Shown here: positions 1 through 14,084 of the stretch, piece by piece
Position numbering within the stretch: the stretch's first letter is position 1
Layout of the letters: each line of letters starts with the position of its first letter
Assembly: GCA_013397865.1 (NCBI GenBank)
Contig: VZTI01005024.1
Location: forward strand, 1,010,791 to 1,074,790
Length of the DNA: 64,000 nt
Reading direction: 5' to 3'
Source of the DNA: Struthidea cinerea
Lineage: Eukaryota > Chordata > Aves > Passeriformes > Corcoracidae
Notes under the pieces: generated by a model
Seen by the model: the letters and a program-made list of their open reading frames with translations, nothing else
What the model was told of the DNA's origin: nothing
Database searches by the model: none
Position numbers and translations under genes: made by a program

Positions 1-3000
1 GATATTGGAAATAAACTGCCGCACTAATGGTTGGGAGCTGAACTTCTTTCCATGGTGAAAATACATATTTTAAGGGGGCAGATTCCCATCCTTTGTGGTA
101 CAGAAATTTTTGAGTCTGTGTTGATTTTTGATTCTCCTTTAATGCTGACATGATAGAATTTGAACTTTCTTCTCCACAAATGTGTAGATGAATATTTCTT
201 CAGGGATACTGAGGAAACTGAAAGAAGAATGCACACATGGAAAGCACAAAAAGTAATTGTGTGCAAGTATCTATTTTTGAACATCTAGGTTAACCAGAAG
301 TTGGGTAAGGTCTCTCTGATACAGTCCTGAGGGAGATCCAATACATACATTGAAGTATTGACTGATGGTAGAGACCTTTAAAGAACAACTCCTCCTTTTC
401 TAAACCTAGAAAAGGGAGCAATTTATCTGCTGTTGGTCTACACCAAGAAAAACAAATGACAAAGGTCTGTGTCAAATCAGACATAATTTCTTGGGAGTGT
501 CATTCAGCACTCTCAGCATTAGTCAATAACACTCACCAATAATCTCACTTTTCTTCAATTTCCTTCCAGAGTGTTTCCGTGTAAAAAGTATAAAGAAATT
601 CTTGCATTGGCTTCTAAATTGAGGTCACTGGAGAGGTGTAAGAGCGTTAGATACTTTCACAGTAGAGACTAATGAGCACTCAATGTCCATTGGAAACTGA
701 TGCTATTTGTCCATATCTAAGGTTCATTTGAAAGTTCTTCTGGAAATGTCTCCCCTTGGCGACAGTAGCATGTGAACAAATATTTTCTCTGTAAATGTAG
801 TAATTGCAGTTTGTAAATTTCTGGAACATAGAAATAATTATTGTTAACTGTTTCAAGTAGAAAATGTACATAAGTTTCTTCATTAAAGGGTATTTTAAAA
901 GCTCCAGGTACTCTATAGAATCACCTGACTTATAGCTGAAAATGATAGCGATGGAAAATATTAACAAATTTAAACAGTCAAAAAATTAAAGAAGCAAACC
1001 AACACCCCTCAAACTGCCAAAAGATCTTACTCAATATATTTTTCCCACACCCAGGAAGCCAAACTGTTCACAAATAATGAGTATGACATTAACTGCTTTT
1101 ATTCCTGTTAAAGTAATCTGGATTGAAATTCATTTTATGTTCTGAGGGAAGAAATAGGTCTCGTGATGTGTCTTTGCAGTGTAACTGGTGCTAATTATAT
1201 AAAATATTTTTTAGAATCCTACTGATTTACATAACACTACAACTGATCCCAAGAGCTGATCAGAATTTGACTTGCAGTATTTAAGAAAGATACGAGACAG
1301 ACAAATTAGGAAACAGAATAATTTCCATTTTATGGCATATTTATGTAGAAAGTATACTTCCAAAATTATACATATGATCTATTTTAAAATTTTAAGCATT
1401 TTAAAGCCTTTTACCCCAATGTGATAGAATCATCCAGCTAAACAATTATATGGCATGTCACAAGGAACTGACATCTCAGCAGACATGCTTTCTGTACTTA
1501 AAGCAACATTTCCATGCATATCAAACATTTTTTTAAAATAAGAGCAATATGCAGCGTACTTAGTTATTCTGTTAGTTTGAACTGTCTGACTTGGTTTATC
1601 ATGAGATTGCACTGCTTGGTAGATGTCTCAAGGATTGAGCACAGTTAGAACTTTGAAAACAATGGAATAGAAAGACAGATGGGGTAAGGTTACTGGGCCA
1701 GTTTATCTTTTATATAACATTCACAAAGAAAAGACATGTGACAAGTTCCGCAACTGACAGAAACTCTTAGGTGGTGCTTTAATCACATTAAACATTTCAA
1801 GACTGGGAACACAGGAAAACAGGTTTATTTTGAACTTTATATTTTAAAATTAGTCCAAATACTAAGCTTGCACTAGCTACCCGTAACAGCCTGAAATGTG
1901 CCTTGAGTATGTGCCATTCCTTATACAAACAACATGTGACAACTAAAAGCACATTATATATTACCTCATATTTCTGTTTCTCATGTTCCATGGCTATAGC
2001 AATCGCAGACATCTGTGGCTGCTCTCACACTTTATGGCTACCTCCTCTTGCCAAGGTCTTGCTGGTCACTCATATTAAGAGTATTTAGATCTTGCTCAGT
2101 GTAATCTTTCTATCTTTCCTGGTTGGTTACGAAGTTGAACCTCATAAAAGCATGCTTCTGAGAGATTATTTATTGCAGTCTGCCTTCCATCACCTTACCA
2201 CATATCTCACTCATTAAAATAATTGTTTGTTTGTTTGTATTTATGATACAGCATTGGCATTGTATTTGGCTGAATTCCTCATGGAAAGTCTTGATCCAGC
2301 GTGCATTTTATACTCTTCCTGTCTGTTCTATCTGAGGAGTAAGCTGATACAACAGTTGGAGTTTTATAGGCCATAATGGGGAAAGAGATGCCTCAATTAT
2401 CTTTTTAAAGACTGCCTATAATATTGTCTCCTTCTACTTAGCTGGATTTTTTTTCAAACTGCTCATCCAAGAGAATAATTTGGTAACATCTTTGTCCTTG
2501 TGTATCCCCACCTGTTTTCAATACTTTAAAGGGAGCATTTCCAGCCTGCTTCTTTTCCTAAATGTTCTTGTTGTTCATTGATTTTCTCCCATAAATTGAG
2601 TTCTTTCACAAGATTTTTTACAGTGCAGGTTGAGACTTTTTGAAAGGAAAAAAGTTAGTCATTCCCTGCAATGAAATAACACATGATCACCTTATTTACC
2701 TAAGAAAGTCTTGTTTCTGAAATCTATTTTTTGATGTGAAGAAACAAAAAGTCCATGCTGTTTCCTGTTTATGTAAAGCATCAGTGAAATTTCCTACAAA
2801 ATTTTTTGAATACTCTGCTTTTTGACATATTTAGATTTAAGTGGAATTTATTAGTTATGTGATATGTTTTTAACATGCATGCATCAATCTTTATGTACAA
2901 GAATAGTATCTGTATAAGAAAGGCATTCATAAGCAAAAAACACCAAACCTAAAGCATAGATATTTGGAGTTTGTGTTTCCACTTAACGCATTTATGACTA

Positions 3001-6000
3001 GAAGGGGCTGTTCTGGCAAGGTATGTAAAGAGTCTAGGGAATGCTGAAGGACTGGGAATGACTTTAAAAATTATAAAATAAGAGATTAATTACTTTTTAA
3101 TTTATTTTTTATACCTCATTATGCATTGAAAAGTGTTATTATTAAAAATATTGTATTATTGTAGCTTGGATATTTACTGTCAAAAATCTATACTTCATCA
3201 AGCATGTTGAGATTTTATATGTGTGCTACTATTCCCTGGCACAGCTTTTGATGTTTGGAGGAATTTTACCCAAATACTCACAAAAAAAGTAAAGCATAAG
3301 AAACACAATTACAGAAAAAAGTAAGACTCAACATATAGTTTGAGTTTGTACAAATAAGCTGACATTACAAGGTTAAAAACTAATTTTCTTAGAAAAAGCA
3401 CTTTTAGAAGAAAAAGAGATAATGCATATGGAATTAAAGTTAGGATGATTCTGATAAGTCATTATTAAGGTATGAAACAAATGTAATCAATAGAAAAGCG
3501 GGGAGCATATATGAAGTAGTTTTATTTCAAATTCAGATGATGGATTTAAGTACTGTCACAGTAAAACCATTATTCCATCAGATAAAATGATATTTTTTTC
3601 ACCTTTGAGTCCATTTGTGAGGAAGTGAGCAGTGGTGGGTGCTTTATCAATTGTCTGTACATACGACTGTCACTTGATCTGCTCTTTTGATGACACTGTA
3701 TGTTTTTAATTATTTATGTATGCTTTAATCTTCCACTGCTACAATGTAAGAAGATGCAAATCTAAAAGCTTTTGGTGTAGATGTCAGAACCCTACATTGT
3801 TATAGTGGCTGGTTTTATTTTCTCTCCACCTTCAGAATGTCAAAAAAAGCTGAAGCATAAATGAAATCTTCATCTCAGTTGTGCTGGTTGTGTGATTTAT
3901 AAAGTCATTTAACAAGTATGATTTAGCTGTATCTACTGAGAGATCCCCACCCTAGCCCAAAGACATTACTGTCAGCTTAAAACTCTGGCAGTATATAAAC
4001 TACATGGATATAGTCACAACTTGTTGTCCCAGACCTTATTAATCCTTAAGCTATTTGCATTTAAAAGCTGGTTTTGACATGGAATCCACTGTAAATCTGC
4101 ACTCCCTGAATTTCCACTGACACTTCAGGGTGACATTTTGATTTTTTATTTTAAGGAAAACTCTGTTCTTGCTTAATCTCATTACCTGTTATGCAGGCAT
4201 TATTTTGTCTTATAGCAAATATGTAGCTTACTACAAATTATTGTGCCATTGTTCTGCCAAAGCCATCATCCATAAGGGACCAATATGAAAATATAGACAA
4301 GGTTACCATAATTTTAGAACCAGCATCTTGAAAGCCTCAAGGGTCTTTTGTATTAAGCCTCTTTGTTTCGCAAAGCTACCAGCATGAAGTTATGAATGAC
4401 ATTAACAACTTGTAACCCTCGCAAAATAAAAATATCACTTGATTTTTTTTCAGAGTAAACTTGTTTCATTGATGCAGGTACTGGCTTCTTTGTTTCTTAC
4501 TGCACATTTGTTTTTATATTTTCTGACATTATATTTCAGCAGAAAAAGATGACAATTCAAAACCACTTGAGAAGTAAGAAAGATCTTGCCTCAGAAACAG
4601 TACAAATTATCATTTCAGAAACAGCTATTTAAGCATCCTATCTTCCCCCCACTCCAAAATGTACATATGTATGCATATGGCTTTAAATACATCATTAATC
4701 CCAATTTAATAATTAAGAATATTTTTTGTTTATTATTATTATTTTAAGGTATTTTGATGGATTGGGACCACAGAATGATAATACACTATTTCCTTCAAAG
4801 AAAACAGATGCTCGTTTTTCTAACTGAAAGACACAGGCGACTAGAAAATGCTTTATTTTTTTATATTTCTTCAGCTGAAGTTGTCATGCGGTGTTATAAA
4901 TGAAGATGAAGCACCAGTGTTTGTTTAATTGGTAGTATAAAGGTGTAGCAACGTGAGTGTTTTTTTCTGTAAGACAACAACAGACACAAAAAAAAAAAAT
5001 TCAAAATTTAGTCAAAGTTATCTAGGAAAAACAAGTTTAAAAAAAGGTTAAAAATGGGACAACAGGTGTGTCAGAGGTCAGTTACAGAAGATACTGACAT
5101 ATTTATTTCAGTTATATAAAATGATATGACAGTTTGGGCTGCCAACCTGGAGATGCCAGGTAAGAAATTCAAGTACAGTTGTGAGGTAAGGATTATGCCA
5201 TGTGACTCAAAGAACCACTTGGTAGGCATGAAGGTTGTTAGAATATCCCCTTTAATTTCCTGGAGTTTCTCTTCCTTCAGGTTGCTGCTGCATGAGGTGT
5301 AGCTCTTGATCATATGAAGACATCAATTTGAGCTCACACGGTCAAGCTCCTCTGCCAAGAGATAACAGCATATGAAAACTGAGTTGTGAAGTGATACCAA
5401 GCCAAATGCTACTCAAACAATACCCAGTCCCCTGTCTCTAATTGTGTTTGTTTTATTCCAGCTATCAGTCAGAAATGGTAAATGATGTTACATCTGCTCT
5501 GGCAATAGAGACAAATGGATTACCACAGGAATGTGTGCAGATATCTAATGGGTACTATGTGATTACTTGTAATGTAATGATTCATGTGCTGTATCTTTCA
5601 GCAGCTGCTTTTTGGGAAGCAAAATCAAAACATACCATAGCTGTTCATAAGTGAAGCATAGAGAATAAGGAGGCAAATTTTTCAGTGTTAGACTTTATAA
5701 GAACTCACTAAATTGTGAGAAGACTGAATTAGTTATAGATCTCAGCTTATTCAGACGTGCAAGAGTGACAGCAAAGAAAGAAAAAGAGAGATCATTAATT
5801 TTTTTAGCCAACAACCATTACAGTCCTCTTTTAAAGAAAGAAGAAACCAAATAAATATAGAGTGACTTTGCCAAAAGAAATAATCACTCTTCCTCCAGCT
5901 ATACAAATATCATGGAGTGACTGAACTGGCAAGAACCTCCCAGCAATTCAAATATTTCTTTTACACCCATGAAGAGGTTCTGAGTGTTGCAAAGGATGGC

Positions 6001-6839
6001 GTCCACTAGGCTGAAAAGTGCATGTCCAACACCAATAGCTGGCTTCAATTCAGATACACAGGAATTAGGCTTAGTTGTCATGGTATTCTCAGTCACTGAC
6101 CAAAACCCGCCTTTGTTTCATTCTACCGAAAGTAAACGTAACTTTGCAAAGGTTTTAAAATAAATAATAAATCTATAATAAAAAAATATTATGGTATTTA
6201 CTAAGTACTTAAAAAATTAAATTTGTGTTTGCTTCTACTTCATATGAAGAATAAATGCTAGATTCCTTAAAAGCCTATAATGTTTTATGTTTGTATTTTA
6301 TCAGTCTTTGAATTAAATATGCTTATGTTTTGTCTCCAAGAAAATGAATTGAGATAGTTTAGAGCTATATATTATGGATCTGAAAATTTATATGTCTAGC
6401 TTTGATGAAAAATCTGTCTAGCTTTTCTGCCACATATGAAAAGCAACTAGGTATTAAAATTTCAAACTTCAGTGTAGCTAATCCTTCTTCAGAAGTCATT
6501 TGAGATTAACAAATAAATAAGCCTGATTTAAAATTGTCTGAGACTGTCATTAACTTGCTGGACCTGAAACATGGTGAGAGCCAGCTTTTTAAAAGATGAT
6601 CTTTTAACAAATATAATTATTTTCTTAGCACTAAAATTACAATTTTTTAAAGATAATTACTTGACAACAATATTAGAAATTAATATTCCCTGAAACGTGT
6701 TTCTAAAATAAAATCCCAGCTAAAATTCACAGCATGGGTAATTGGGGCATACATAATCCAACTGATAGCTGCTGGTGAAAGGCAGTAGGTTTTAGTTTCT
6801 GGAAAGTAAGTCTGGGAATGCCAAGGCTTAGAGCAATAG
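1..6839. other. Unannotated AT-rich DNA, no supported gene
   Basis: No coding sequence, RNA gene or recognisable repeat can be supported here. Open frames are all under about 100 codons, and their translations show no domain or family motif that I recognise. Small-scale content includes a short TTTG run near 2225-2240 and several A or T homopolymers. One interval at 5442-5855 has an exon-like arrangement (acceptor-like site, open frame, AATAAA) and is described under findings. It is not called as a gene because nothing independent supports it. Confidence 0.6.
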
Positions 6840-7379
6840 TGTGGCTGTTTTTGGTGCAGCCTTACCTTGAGTGCTGCGTGCAGTTTTGGTCACAGCAATA
6901 TCAGAAAGACATTAAACTGTGAGAGAGTGTCCAAAGGAGGGCAATGAAAATGGTGAAAGGCCTTGAAGGGAAGCTGCATGAGGAGCAGCTGAGGGCACTG
7001 GGTCTGTTCAGCCTGGAGGAGGCTGAGGGGAGACCTCATTGCAGTTACGACTTCCTTATGAAGGGAAGAGGAGGGACAGCACTGACCTCTTCTCTGCGGT
7101 GACCAGTGACAGGAACCATGGGACTGACTTTAAGTAGTATCGGGGAGGTTTAGGTTGGATATCAGGAAAAAGTTCTTCACCCAGATGGTGGTTGGGGACT
7201 GGAACAGGCTCCCCAGGGAAGTGGTCACAGCACCAGCCTGACAGAGTTCAAGGAGTGTTTGGACAATACTTTGGGGCACATGGTGTGATTCTTGGGGATG
7301 GTGCTGTGCAGGGTGAGGAGTTGAACTCGATGATCCTTGTGGGTCCCTTCCAACTCAGCATTTTCTGTGATTCTGTGAC
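6840..7379 (+). mobile_element. CR1 LINE, 5'-truncated 3' end
   Basis: This is the 3' end of a chicken-repeat-1 (CR1) non-LTR retrotransposon in plus orientation. Recognisable CR1 landmarks run in order: a region encoding the end of ORF2 from about 6850 (CTTGAGTGCTGCGTGCAG, corresponding to the LEYCVQ stretch of CR1 proteins), the GTTCAGCCTGGAGGAGGCTG segment near 7000, the GGTGACCAGTGACAGGA segment at about 7096, and the CCCAGGGAAGTGGTCACAG segment near 7215. The 3' UTR contains CCTTGTGGGTCCCTTCCAAC and ends in the octamer-like tail ATTCTGTG at 7371-7378. Everything upstream, including the endonuclease and the main reverse-transcriptase motifs, is missing, as is usual for CR1 because reverse transcription starts at the 3' end and often stops early. 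Stops and indels interrupt the frame, so it is inert. The exact 5' breakpoint is uncertain by tens of bases. Confidence 0.93.
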
Positions 7380-10300
7380 AAAATCCTTACTGGATTCATT
7401 AAGGGTTTTTGTTTTACTGTGGTTCTTTGTGGTTTGTTGTGGTTCTTGTGGCTTCTTGGACCAAGATTGCTCTGTAATCACTTCCCTGTCCATGAGGTAG
7501 AAACAGCAACTAATTTTTGTAGGGAGACACTTGGTTTTCAGTTGAAAAACATTATGCAAATGTACAGTATCAATTAATAACTTTTTAATTGCAAACTGAT
7601 TCAATATGTCTACTAAATAGACTCTCATTGATTTTACAGAGTTTTCTCAGCAAATCCAAAATACATCATTCCCAGTAAATACATCAGCCCTGGAAAATTT
7701 TGGAAGAGTGAAGCAGATGTACCCTCCAAATCTGCTAAAACTGCATGTATCTCAGCAGGAACATTCATAGAGGAATGTTACACTTGCTCTGTCATGAAGA
7801 GCATCATCCCACAGATTAACAATCTTCAAGGGTGTGTAACATGCTATCTCTGGAGATACATGCTTTGTGCAATATCAGACAGACAGACAGAAGAGGCCAT
7901 GGAAGTCATACAATCTGATTTTATGTGATGGAAAGTTCATTTTGTTTATTGGTCTGCTGTTTGAATATTATGACTCATTAAGAGGAGAGGAAACGGAGAC
8001 ATCTTGGGGCAGGGGAGTGGGACAATTACTGCTCTTAGAAGTTGTCAAGTGTGTTGAAAGGAGGGACTGCTCCTAACCTGCAAGGTGGGACAATCAAGTG
8101 AGGAGACATTGGAGCCTCAGACAGGATGGAATACAGAGCATCATGTTTCCAAAAGGATAGCGAACAAGACTCAAGAACCTGAGAGGATGCAACAGATCCC
8201 TGCAAATTAATAAAGCACTGAGTTGACTTCAGGTAAGCCTAGCTGAAAGGATATGCTTCAGAGAACACAAATTGGTTCATGGTCCCTTTTTATTTCTATT
8301 TCTTTTTACCTAAGAATTTGTAATTTTCTATTCTGAAGAAAGTTAGTTCTTCTGGTTAACATCCTAATAAAAATGGTGGGTTCTTTGGTTTAGGCTGTCT
8401 ACTTTGGAGACTTCAGAGATAAGGAAAAGAATGAGGCAGTTCACTTCAGGCTCTTAGAAATTCTAGGTCCCACCATATTCTGCATTGTTGAAGATGATTG
8501 TCCACTCTCCCTGTGAATTTCTGTATTTGTGATATTTCAAACAAAGCTGTCTTTTGGATTTTAATTCCAAGTTGCTCTTTTTCAGTGAGTGTGAAATGTG
8601 GAACATGAAAAGCCCCCAAAAATCTGTTGTTTTCAGTTCCTTAACAGTTGGAAATCAGATTTGAAAAGTTTGCATGTACTATGAAAAAAATTTGCCCAGT
8701 TTACTTTTTATCTGACTCTGATTTTCATAATAATGACTCAGTGAGATTCTTAACTTGTTCTGCTCTTTTTATCCACAGTAAATTTAGATGCCATCCAGCA
8801 TAAATAAAGGTGGGTAAAATATGGCTTCCAGTAAGTCTTTGTTGGATTTGCTTGCTTTTACTGTTGTGAATTCTGATCTTCCTGTTGCCGTTATACAGTT
8901 CTTAAATTCAGGACACTGATGTTGGTTTAAGGCTTCTTTTTGTTGTTGCTGTTTGTTTGTTTTTTTTTTTTTTTAATTTTATAATCTTATAAGATGGTAT
9001 ATGATACATTTCTTCTATTTTGTCTTCTTCCACTAGAATGTTCAGCATCCTCTTGCTATCTTTCCTCTTTTTTCATGTGTTCAGTTAATTTAGTCAATTT
9101 TCCATAAATGCAAATTGGTAGGTGTTCACACATGCATTTCTTGAGCATTCAAGCTGCCTAAACTTGAAACTATAGATTAGATCCACTTCCTTTTCCAGTT
9201 TACTTGGTGATACACATTTCAATCCAAAACACTAGGCCTTTGAAGAGATCAGCTTCAGAGACCTCTATTCTGCCAAGTTCAGGTCTGAGCCATAAACATA
9301 GGTTTAAATTGTAGTTGAATTCCTCTCTTCATTTCACTGCTTAAGATGAATAGAGCTTCTCTCACGATTTAAGTGAATTAAAAATTTTAGGTGAGCTTCA
9401 GCCTATTCTATGTTCTTCCTATTTTCAGGATAAATGTTCAAACAAGTAGGGATGAAAAATGTCCAGTGTGGTTGTCCCACCTTACTGTGCTACACACAAA
9501 GGAAGAACTGACAGCAGAATATGAAGGCCTCATTTCTGTTAGAAAATAAGTATTTACATAATGACATTTACACTGTCATTATAAAATTTACTTATTTTTG
9601 AAGAGAATTTTGTTATCCCTGCTATGTTTCATAACAGGATTTCAATCTCTACTAAGAATTTTACGACTTTTTTTTCCCTAACGAACAATTTCTTTTGTCT
9701 TTCTTCAAAAATTAAGGTTGTTTCGCATAAGAAAACTGGCTACATCATCTTGTGCTGATGAACAGGATATTCTGTGAAAGGTCACAGGCTCCTGAACAGG
9801 TTTCACCTGGCAGTATGAATTCATATTTTCCTGTCATGCAACACTTCATATTACTGCTGCCTGGCAAGATGGTAACAAGTGTCCAAGGTTCTACGGTAAA
9901 AGATGATGTAAGATTTTTCCTTTGAGGAGAGAAGTATTTTCTAAAGTACCATTTTAATATTTATTTTTACTATTGAGAAATATAGTAGTATTTTGTTAGG
10001 CAATTTAGCTGCTATGTTATGTGCAGAAGCAAGTATTTATTGAGGTTGCTGTGTATCCAACAACTGGAAATTATGACAGCAACATTTTTTTTGGTGTTTT
10101 TTACTGCTTCTAAATCTATTTATTCTTGTTACGTTTCTTTAAACCAGTAACAAATCCCCTGCCACTTTCACACTTTTCCTGCAGTGAGGTAAACATGGAT
10201 GAAGCATGACATACAATAAAACTAGAAAATGTATTTAAGCTTTTTCGGCAAGAAATTCAGCAAAACTTCAGTTGTGGAAGGTATCTACATACCCAGTGAG

Positions 10301-13300
10301 TATTCACTTCAGCATGACCCAGACACCATTATTTTCACTTATGGAAAAATATGTCATCCTAATGCCTTGGAAAACTTCAAGTTTCAGTACAACCTAGTCA
10401 AGCACAATACAAAATATTTTTGAGAATTGAAGTCCCACTATATAAATTCCACAAGCTTACCAGAACAGGAGAGGATACATTCTTCCTATGTTTTTAAATA
10501 TGTTCTCACTCAGCTTTCCTTTACATCAATGAGATGGTGATGGAACTTAGGCATAACTGCTATGTAAATTATGAAAAAGAAAATTTTGGAAATCTTAAAA
10601 CGATGGAGAAATATCTGGTGGAGGGATGTGAAGGTGCAGTTGAAATTGGTACCAAAAATACTGCAAAATGAGGAGCCTGCAAGACTTCGTTTTTTCATTT
10701 TTTAAACACAGCTGGATAAATAATGATAATATGCTTTATATGAGTAGATACATATGTGAAGTCTTTCATTTTCAAATCCTAGCAAAACATGTCACACAAT
10801 AATTATGTACTGGCAGACTCTCACGATATATTTGGTAGACATGTAAGTCCTAAAAATTGACATTATCAGACTTACAATCATTGCAAACAGCTGTCCCAGG
10901 GAACCATTATAAAATACAAAAGGATTCATGTTTCAAAATAGTTTTGAGGATCAAATAATGGACCAATTATTCTTTACTCTAGTCTATCTGAGAGGGCCAA
11001 GCCTAAGATAGGCAGCAACATGATACTTTTCTGGGTGGTAAGAAGGAAACTTGGGGATTAATGTGCCCTAAGGACTCCTCAGACATAACCTTTTTTTCCA
11101 GGAGAAGGAAAAAGAGAATTTTAGGGTAGAGAGAGTTTCTTGCTCAAAACGGGCAGGACGGATATTTTCACTGGTTGATCTTATTAGAATCCTGCATATG
11201 GCCTTTGGCGCACTGTGGGGTTATGTGCCAGGTGCAGGTTATTATGTGATGGAGAAGAGTATGGGACACAATGTCACTGCTGGTTTTTGACATGCCTTTT
11301 GGTGTATTCCCTGCTGTTTTTGCAAATATAGATGTTGTAGCTGTTCCTGTAAGGAACAGCTGTATCCTGTAAGGGGGATAAGGGTGTGTAGCCTCTCCTT
11401 ACAGGAGCTACTGTACCAAACCTATTTGCCAGTCCTGTGCTTTCTGAGGGTGACTGAGTCAACTTGTTTCTCCAGGGCTCTGCCTCACCTCTATGCCTCC
11501 CCCTCCTCCTCACTACTAGCTTCACCACAACTATCATTAATTTCTTACATTTCTCCTTTAAATAAACCCAAACACTTCTGAGAAGATTCAACCTGGTCCC
11601 AGCACACCCATTGTCTCCATGAGCCGGACAGGGCAGTGGGGAGGCTGAGGAGCCACGCAGTCACCTGCCCCTCTGCAACCAGCTGTAGGCCCAGACTCCT
11701 GCTAAGCACTCATGGCACCTGTCTTTCCTGCCAAGAATTTGGGATTTGCTGGTAAAATGATTACCATCATTCATACTAGTGCAATGTTCAGTGAGAGAAG
11801 TTTAGCTTAGTCTGTTTTGGTCTTTACAATGAGGCATTCTTCTGCCCTTTTTGAAAATGTTCTGAGAATAACGAAAAATTTTTAAAAGCAGTTTTGTTTT
11901 CAACTTGTAAATAAAATTGTAAGCAGAGGAGGCAAGTCACATTAGCCAGAGTGAAAGGAAAAGTAGTTCAGAAGTTGTAAGGAGAGCTCTTTCTTCACCT
12001 GCAGTGCAAAGTCCAGTCTGCCATTTAGGAAGGGTGGGGCTTCACACATTGGCTACATGTAGAAATTGTCATGTATGGTATAATTTCCAAATGTGCCTTC
12101 AGTAAAACTTTCCTGGATGGGGATTAAGGGAGTGTAATTTGTCAGTGAACCAGAAACCAGTGCAGGGGTTGTGGTTCAAGCTGATAAGGCCTTGGAGGAA
12201 ATTCCCTCCTACTGTTAGGAAAACTGGAAAGCGGAAACCCGAAGTATGACTGCTTCAGCTGATAAGAGAAAAATAAAATTATCGTGAACTAAAGAGGCTT
12301 TTTTTTTCACTCTCTTTATTAGATTTATCAAAAGAAAAATATTGATACAATTTATCATTAAGCTGAGAGTTAAATATATGCAAAACTTTTTTTTTTGTTC
12401 ATGCCACCTATATTAATTGACTTCTTAGATTATAAAGTATGACGTGACTAAATTGGTAAGCAGTGTAAGTTGAGGTAGCATAAGTAAGTTTACAATTTGC
12501 TTGTCATTCCTTTTAGGTTTCTACTTAAAATGACTGCAAAATTCTCAACTGATGTTAATATGACCCTTCAGCTGAAATATAATTATTAAGCACTTTGGTT
12601 TTATCAGCTGTGTTGTAGTTTGCAGTGTTTGAAAGACATGGTGAAAGAATTTAATCAAAATGAGTAACAGCATTCCATTCAATTTCTGTAGTCTAATTAT
12701 CCAATTTTCACTTATTTCATACCTGTGCAATGGCTGCTGAAGGACTGAGGTAAAGGTTATCTTTGACTGTAAAACTTATGTTACTGTGTGTTTATGCTTG
12801 CTTAAATTATGAGAGGGGCAGCAGAAGTGAAAGCTCTATTTTGCTCTTATGAAAACTCCTAAGTGCTTTCTTATTTGCTTGTGTGATTGTTTTACAAACA
12901 TTTGCTTTCAAAGCTTACAAATTCCAGTGGTTGATTTAAAATTCTCACTTGGCACACTGCTGCATCATAAAATGCCTTTTCATTCGTCTGTTCACCACAG
13001 GTCAGGACGCTGGAACAGCAAGAACAGCCATTTGTTCTTGTTCACTCACCTACTAAGTGAATTGCCTTGGGCGATGGGTTTGCTCATCCTGGGAGATGAA
13101 ATTTCTTTCTTTTCTCTGAAACAAGAGAGGAGATGCAGGGTGAAGTGCTCAGGGTAAGAAGAGATCTTGCCACAGATGACAAAGGAACACTGGCAGTAAG
13201 AGTAGATATGCAGGGAGGGCAAGGGGAAGACCAAGACATTGAGAAGAAGTATGGTCTAATAGCAGAATTAATCAAAGCAGAAAGGACAAGCCGTGCACAT

Positions 13301-13985
13301 CTTCCCTATGTAAAGACAGGAAGATCTGGTGAGTTCTCAGTGACAAAAAGGCTAGAACACAAAGCAGATTCAAATGCATTTTATTTTCATATTTAAATGT
13401 GTTTTATCTGCTTTCTGTTTCATGCGAATAGCTATAATGTGTTCCCTTCTGCTTCTCAGACATGGAGCTTCAAAAGAATTTAATTGTGAACCAAAAGACC
13501 ACTTCAGTGGTATTTTAGAAAGACTATATTTAAGCTTTGGGTGGAGACAGGTGGAGGATTTGTCTGAAGGATCAGTACTGAATGAAAGTATGTGCCTGGA
13601 GCATGGGTACGAGCTTTCAAGACTGAACGTAGGCGAAGAGTTTTAATCTCAAGTATGTGCCCCTGGCTGTGTCTCAGCTATGAGGACAGAATGCTGCTGG
13701 ACTTCTGTTCAGAGCTGTGGTATTCACACAGCCAGAGCCTCTGACAAAGAGGCTTATTCCATGTCCGAGGTCAGATGGGACTCTGCAATGCTACCCTTTG
13801 GTACCTGTAACCAATCAGTCATCTTGGCACTCTCTAGCCATTAGGAACCCACATTGATAATGAGGCAAGATATCTTGATTCAGCATGCTCATTTAGAAAT
13901 GAAGCACATTTTTGCATTTTGTCTAATATATACCAGTTTTTAGGGGCAATCCTACAGTATAAAGTCAAAAACTTTCCCTAAAGAC
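7380..13985. other. Unannotated DNA between CR1 and the AGGAA microsatellite
   Basis: No gene is supported. The sequence is AT-rich, with a T homopolymer at about 8960-8977. A somewhat more GC-rich block lies at about 11330-11720, containing a hairpin cluster at its left edge (see the repeat at 11337-11411) and an AATAAA at about 11564. I do not recognise that block as a known element. Open frames around 12849-13646 are short and lack recognisable domains. Confidence 0.55.
11337..11411. repeat. Nested inverted repeat / hairpin cluster
   Basis: A perfect 9-bp stem is visible: AGCTGTTCC at 11339-11347 and GGAACAGCT at 11353-11361, separated by the loop TGTAA. The core TCCTGTAAGG recurs directly at about 11365-11374. 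It recurs again in inverted form as CTCCTTACAGGAGCTAC, ending near 11411, which also mirrors the GTAGCT at the left edge (from 11337). One sequence motif is therefore present three times in two orientations within 75 bp. This could be the remains of a small inverted-repeat element or a local rearrangement. No target-site duplication is evident and no function is assigned. Confidence 0.6.
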
Positions 13986-14084
13986 AGGAAAGGAAAGGAA
14001 AGGAAAGGAAAGGAAAGGAAAGGAAAGGAAAGGAAAGGAAAGGAAAGGAAAGGAAAGGAAAGGAAAGGAAAGGAAAGGAAAGGA
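13986..14084 (+). repeat. (AGGAA)n pentanucleotide microsatellite
   Basis: About twenty uninterrupted copies of AGGAA span 99 bp with no visible substitution. The plus strand is entirely purine and the minus strand entirely pyrimidine. The perfection of the array implies it is young or still changing length, and the assembled length may not equal the true length. Confidence 0.98.

Noticed and set aside
7248..7628. 126-codon minus-strand frame
   Set aside because: About a third of it is antisense to the CR1 3' end and the remainder shows no recognisable domain.
13986..14084. CRISPR-like regular repeat array
   Set aside because: It is a 5-bp microsatellite without spacers, in a vertebrate context.
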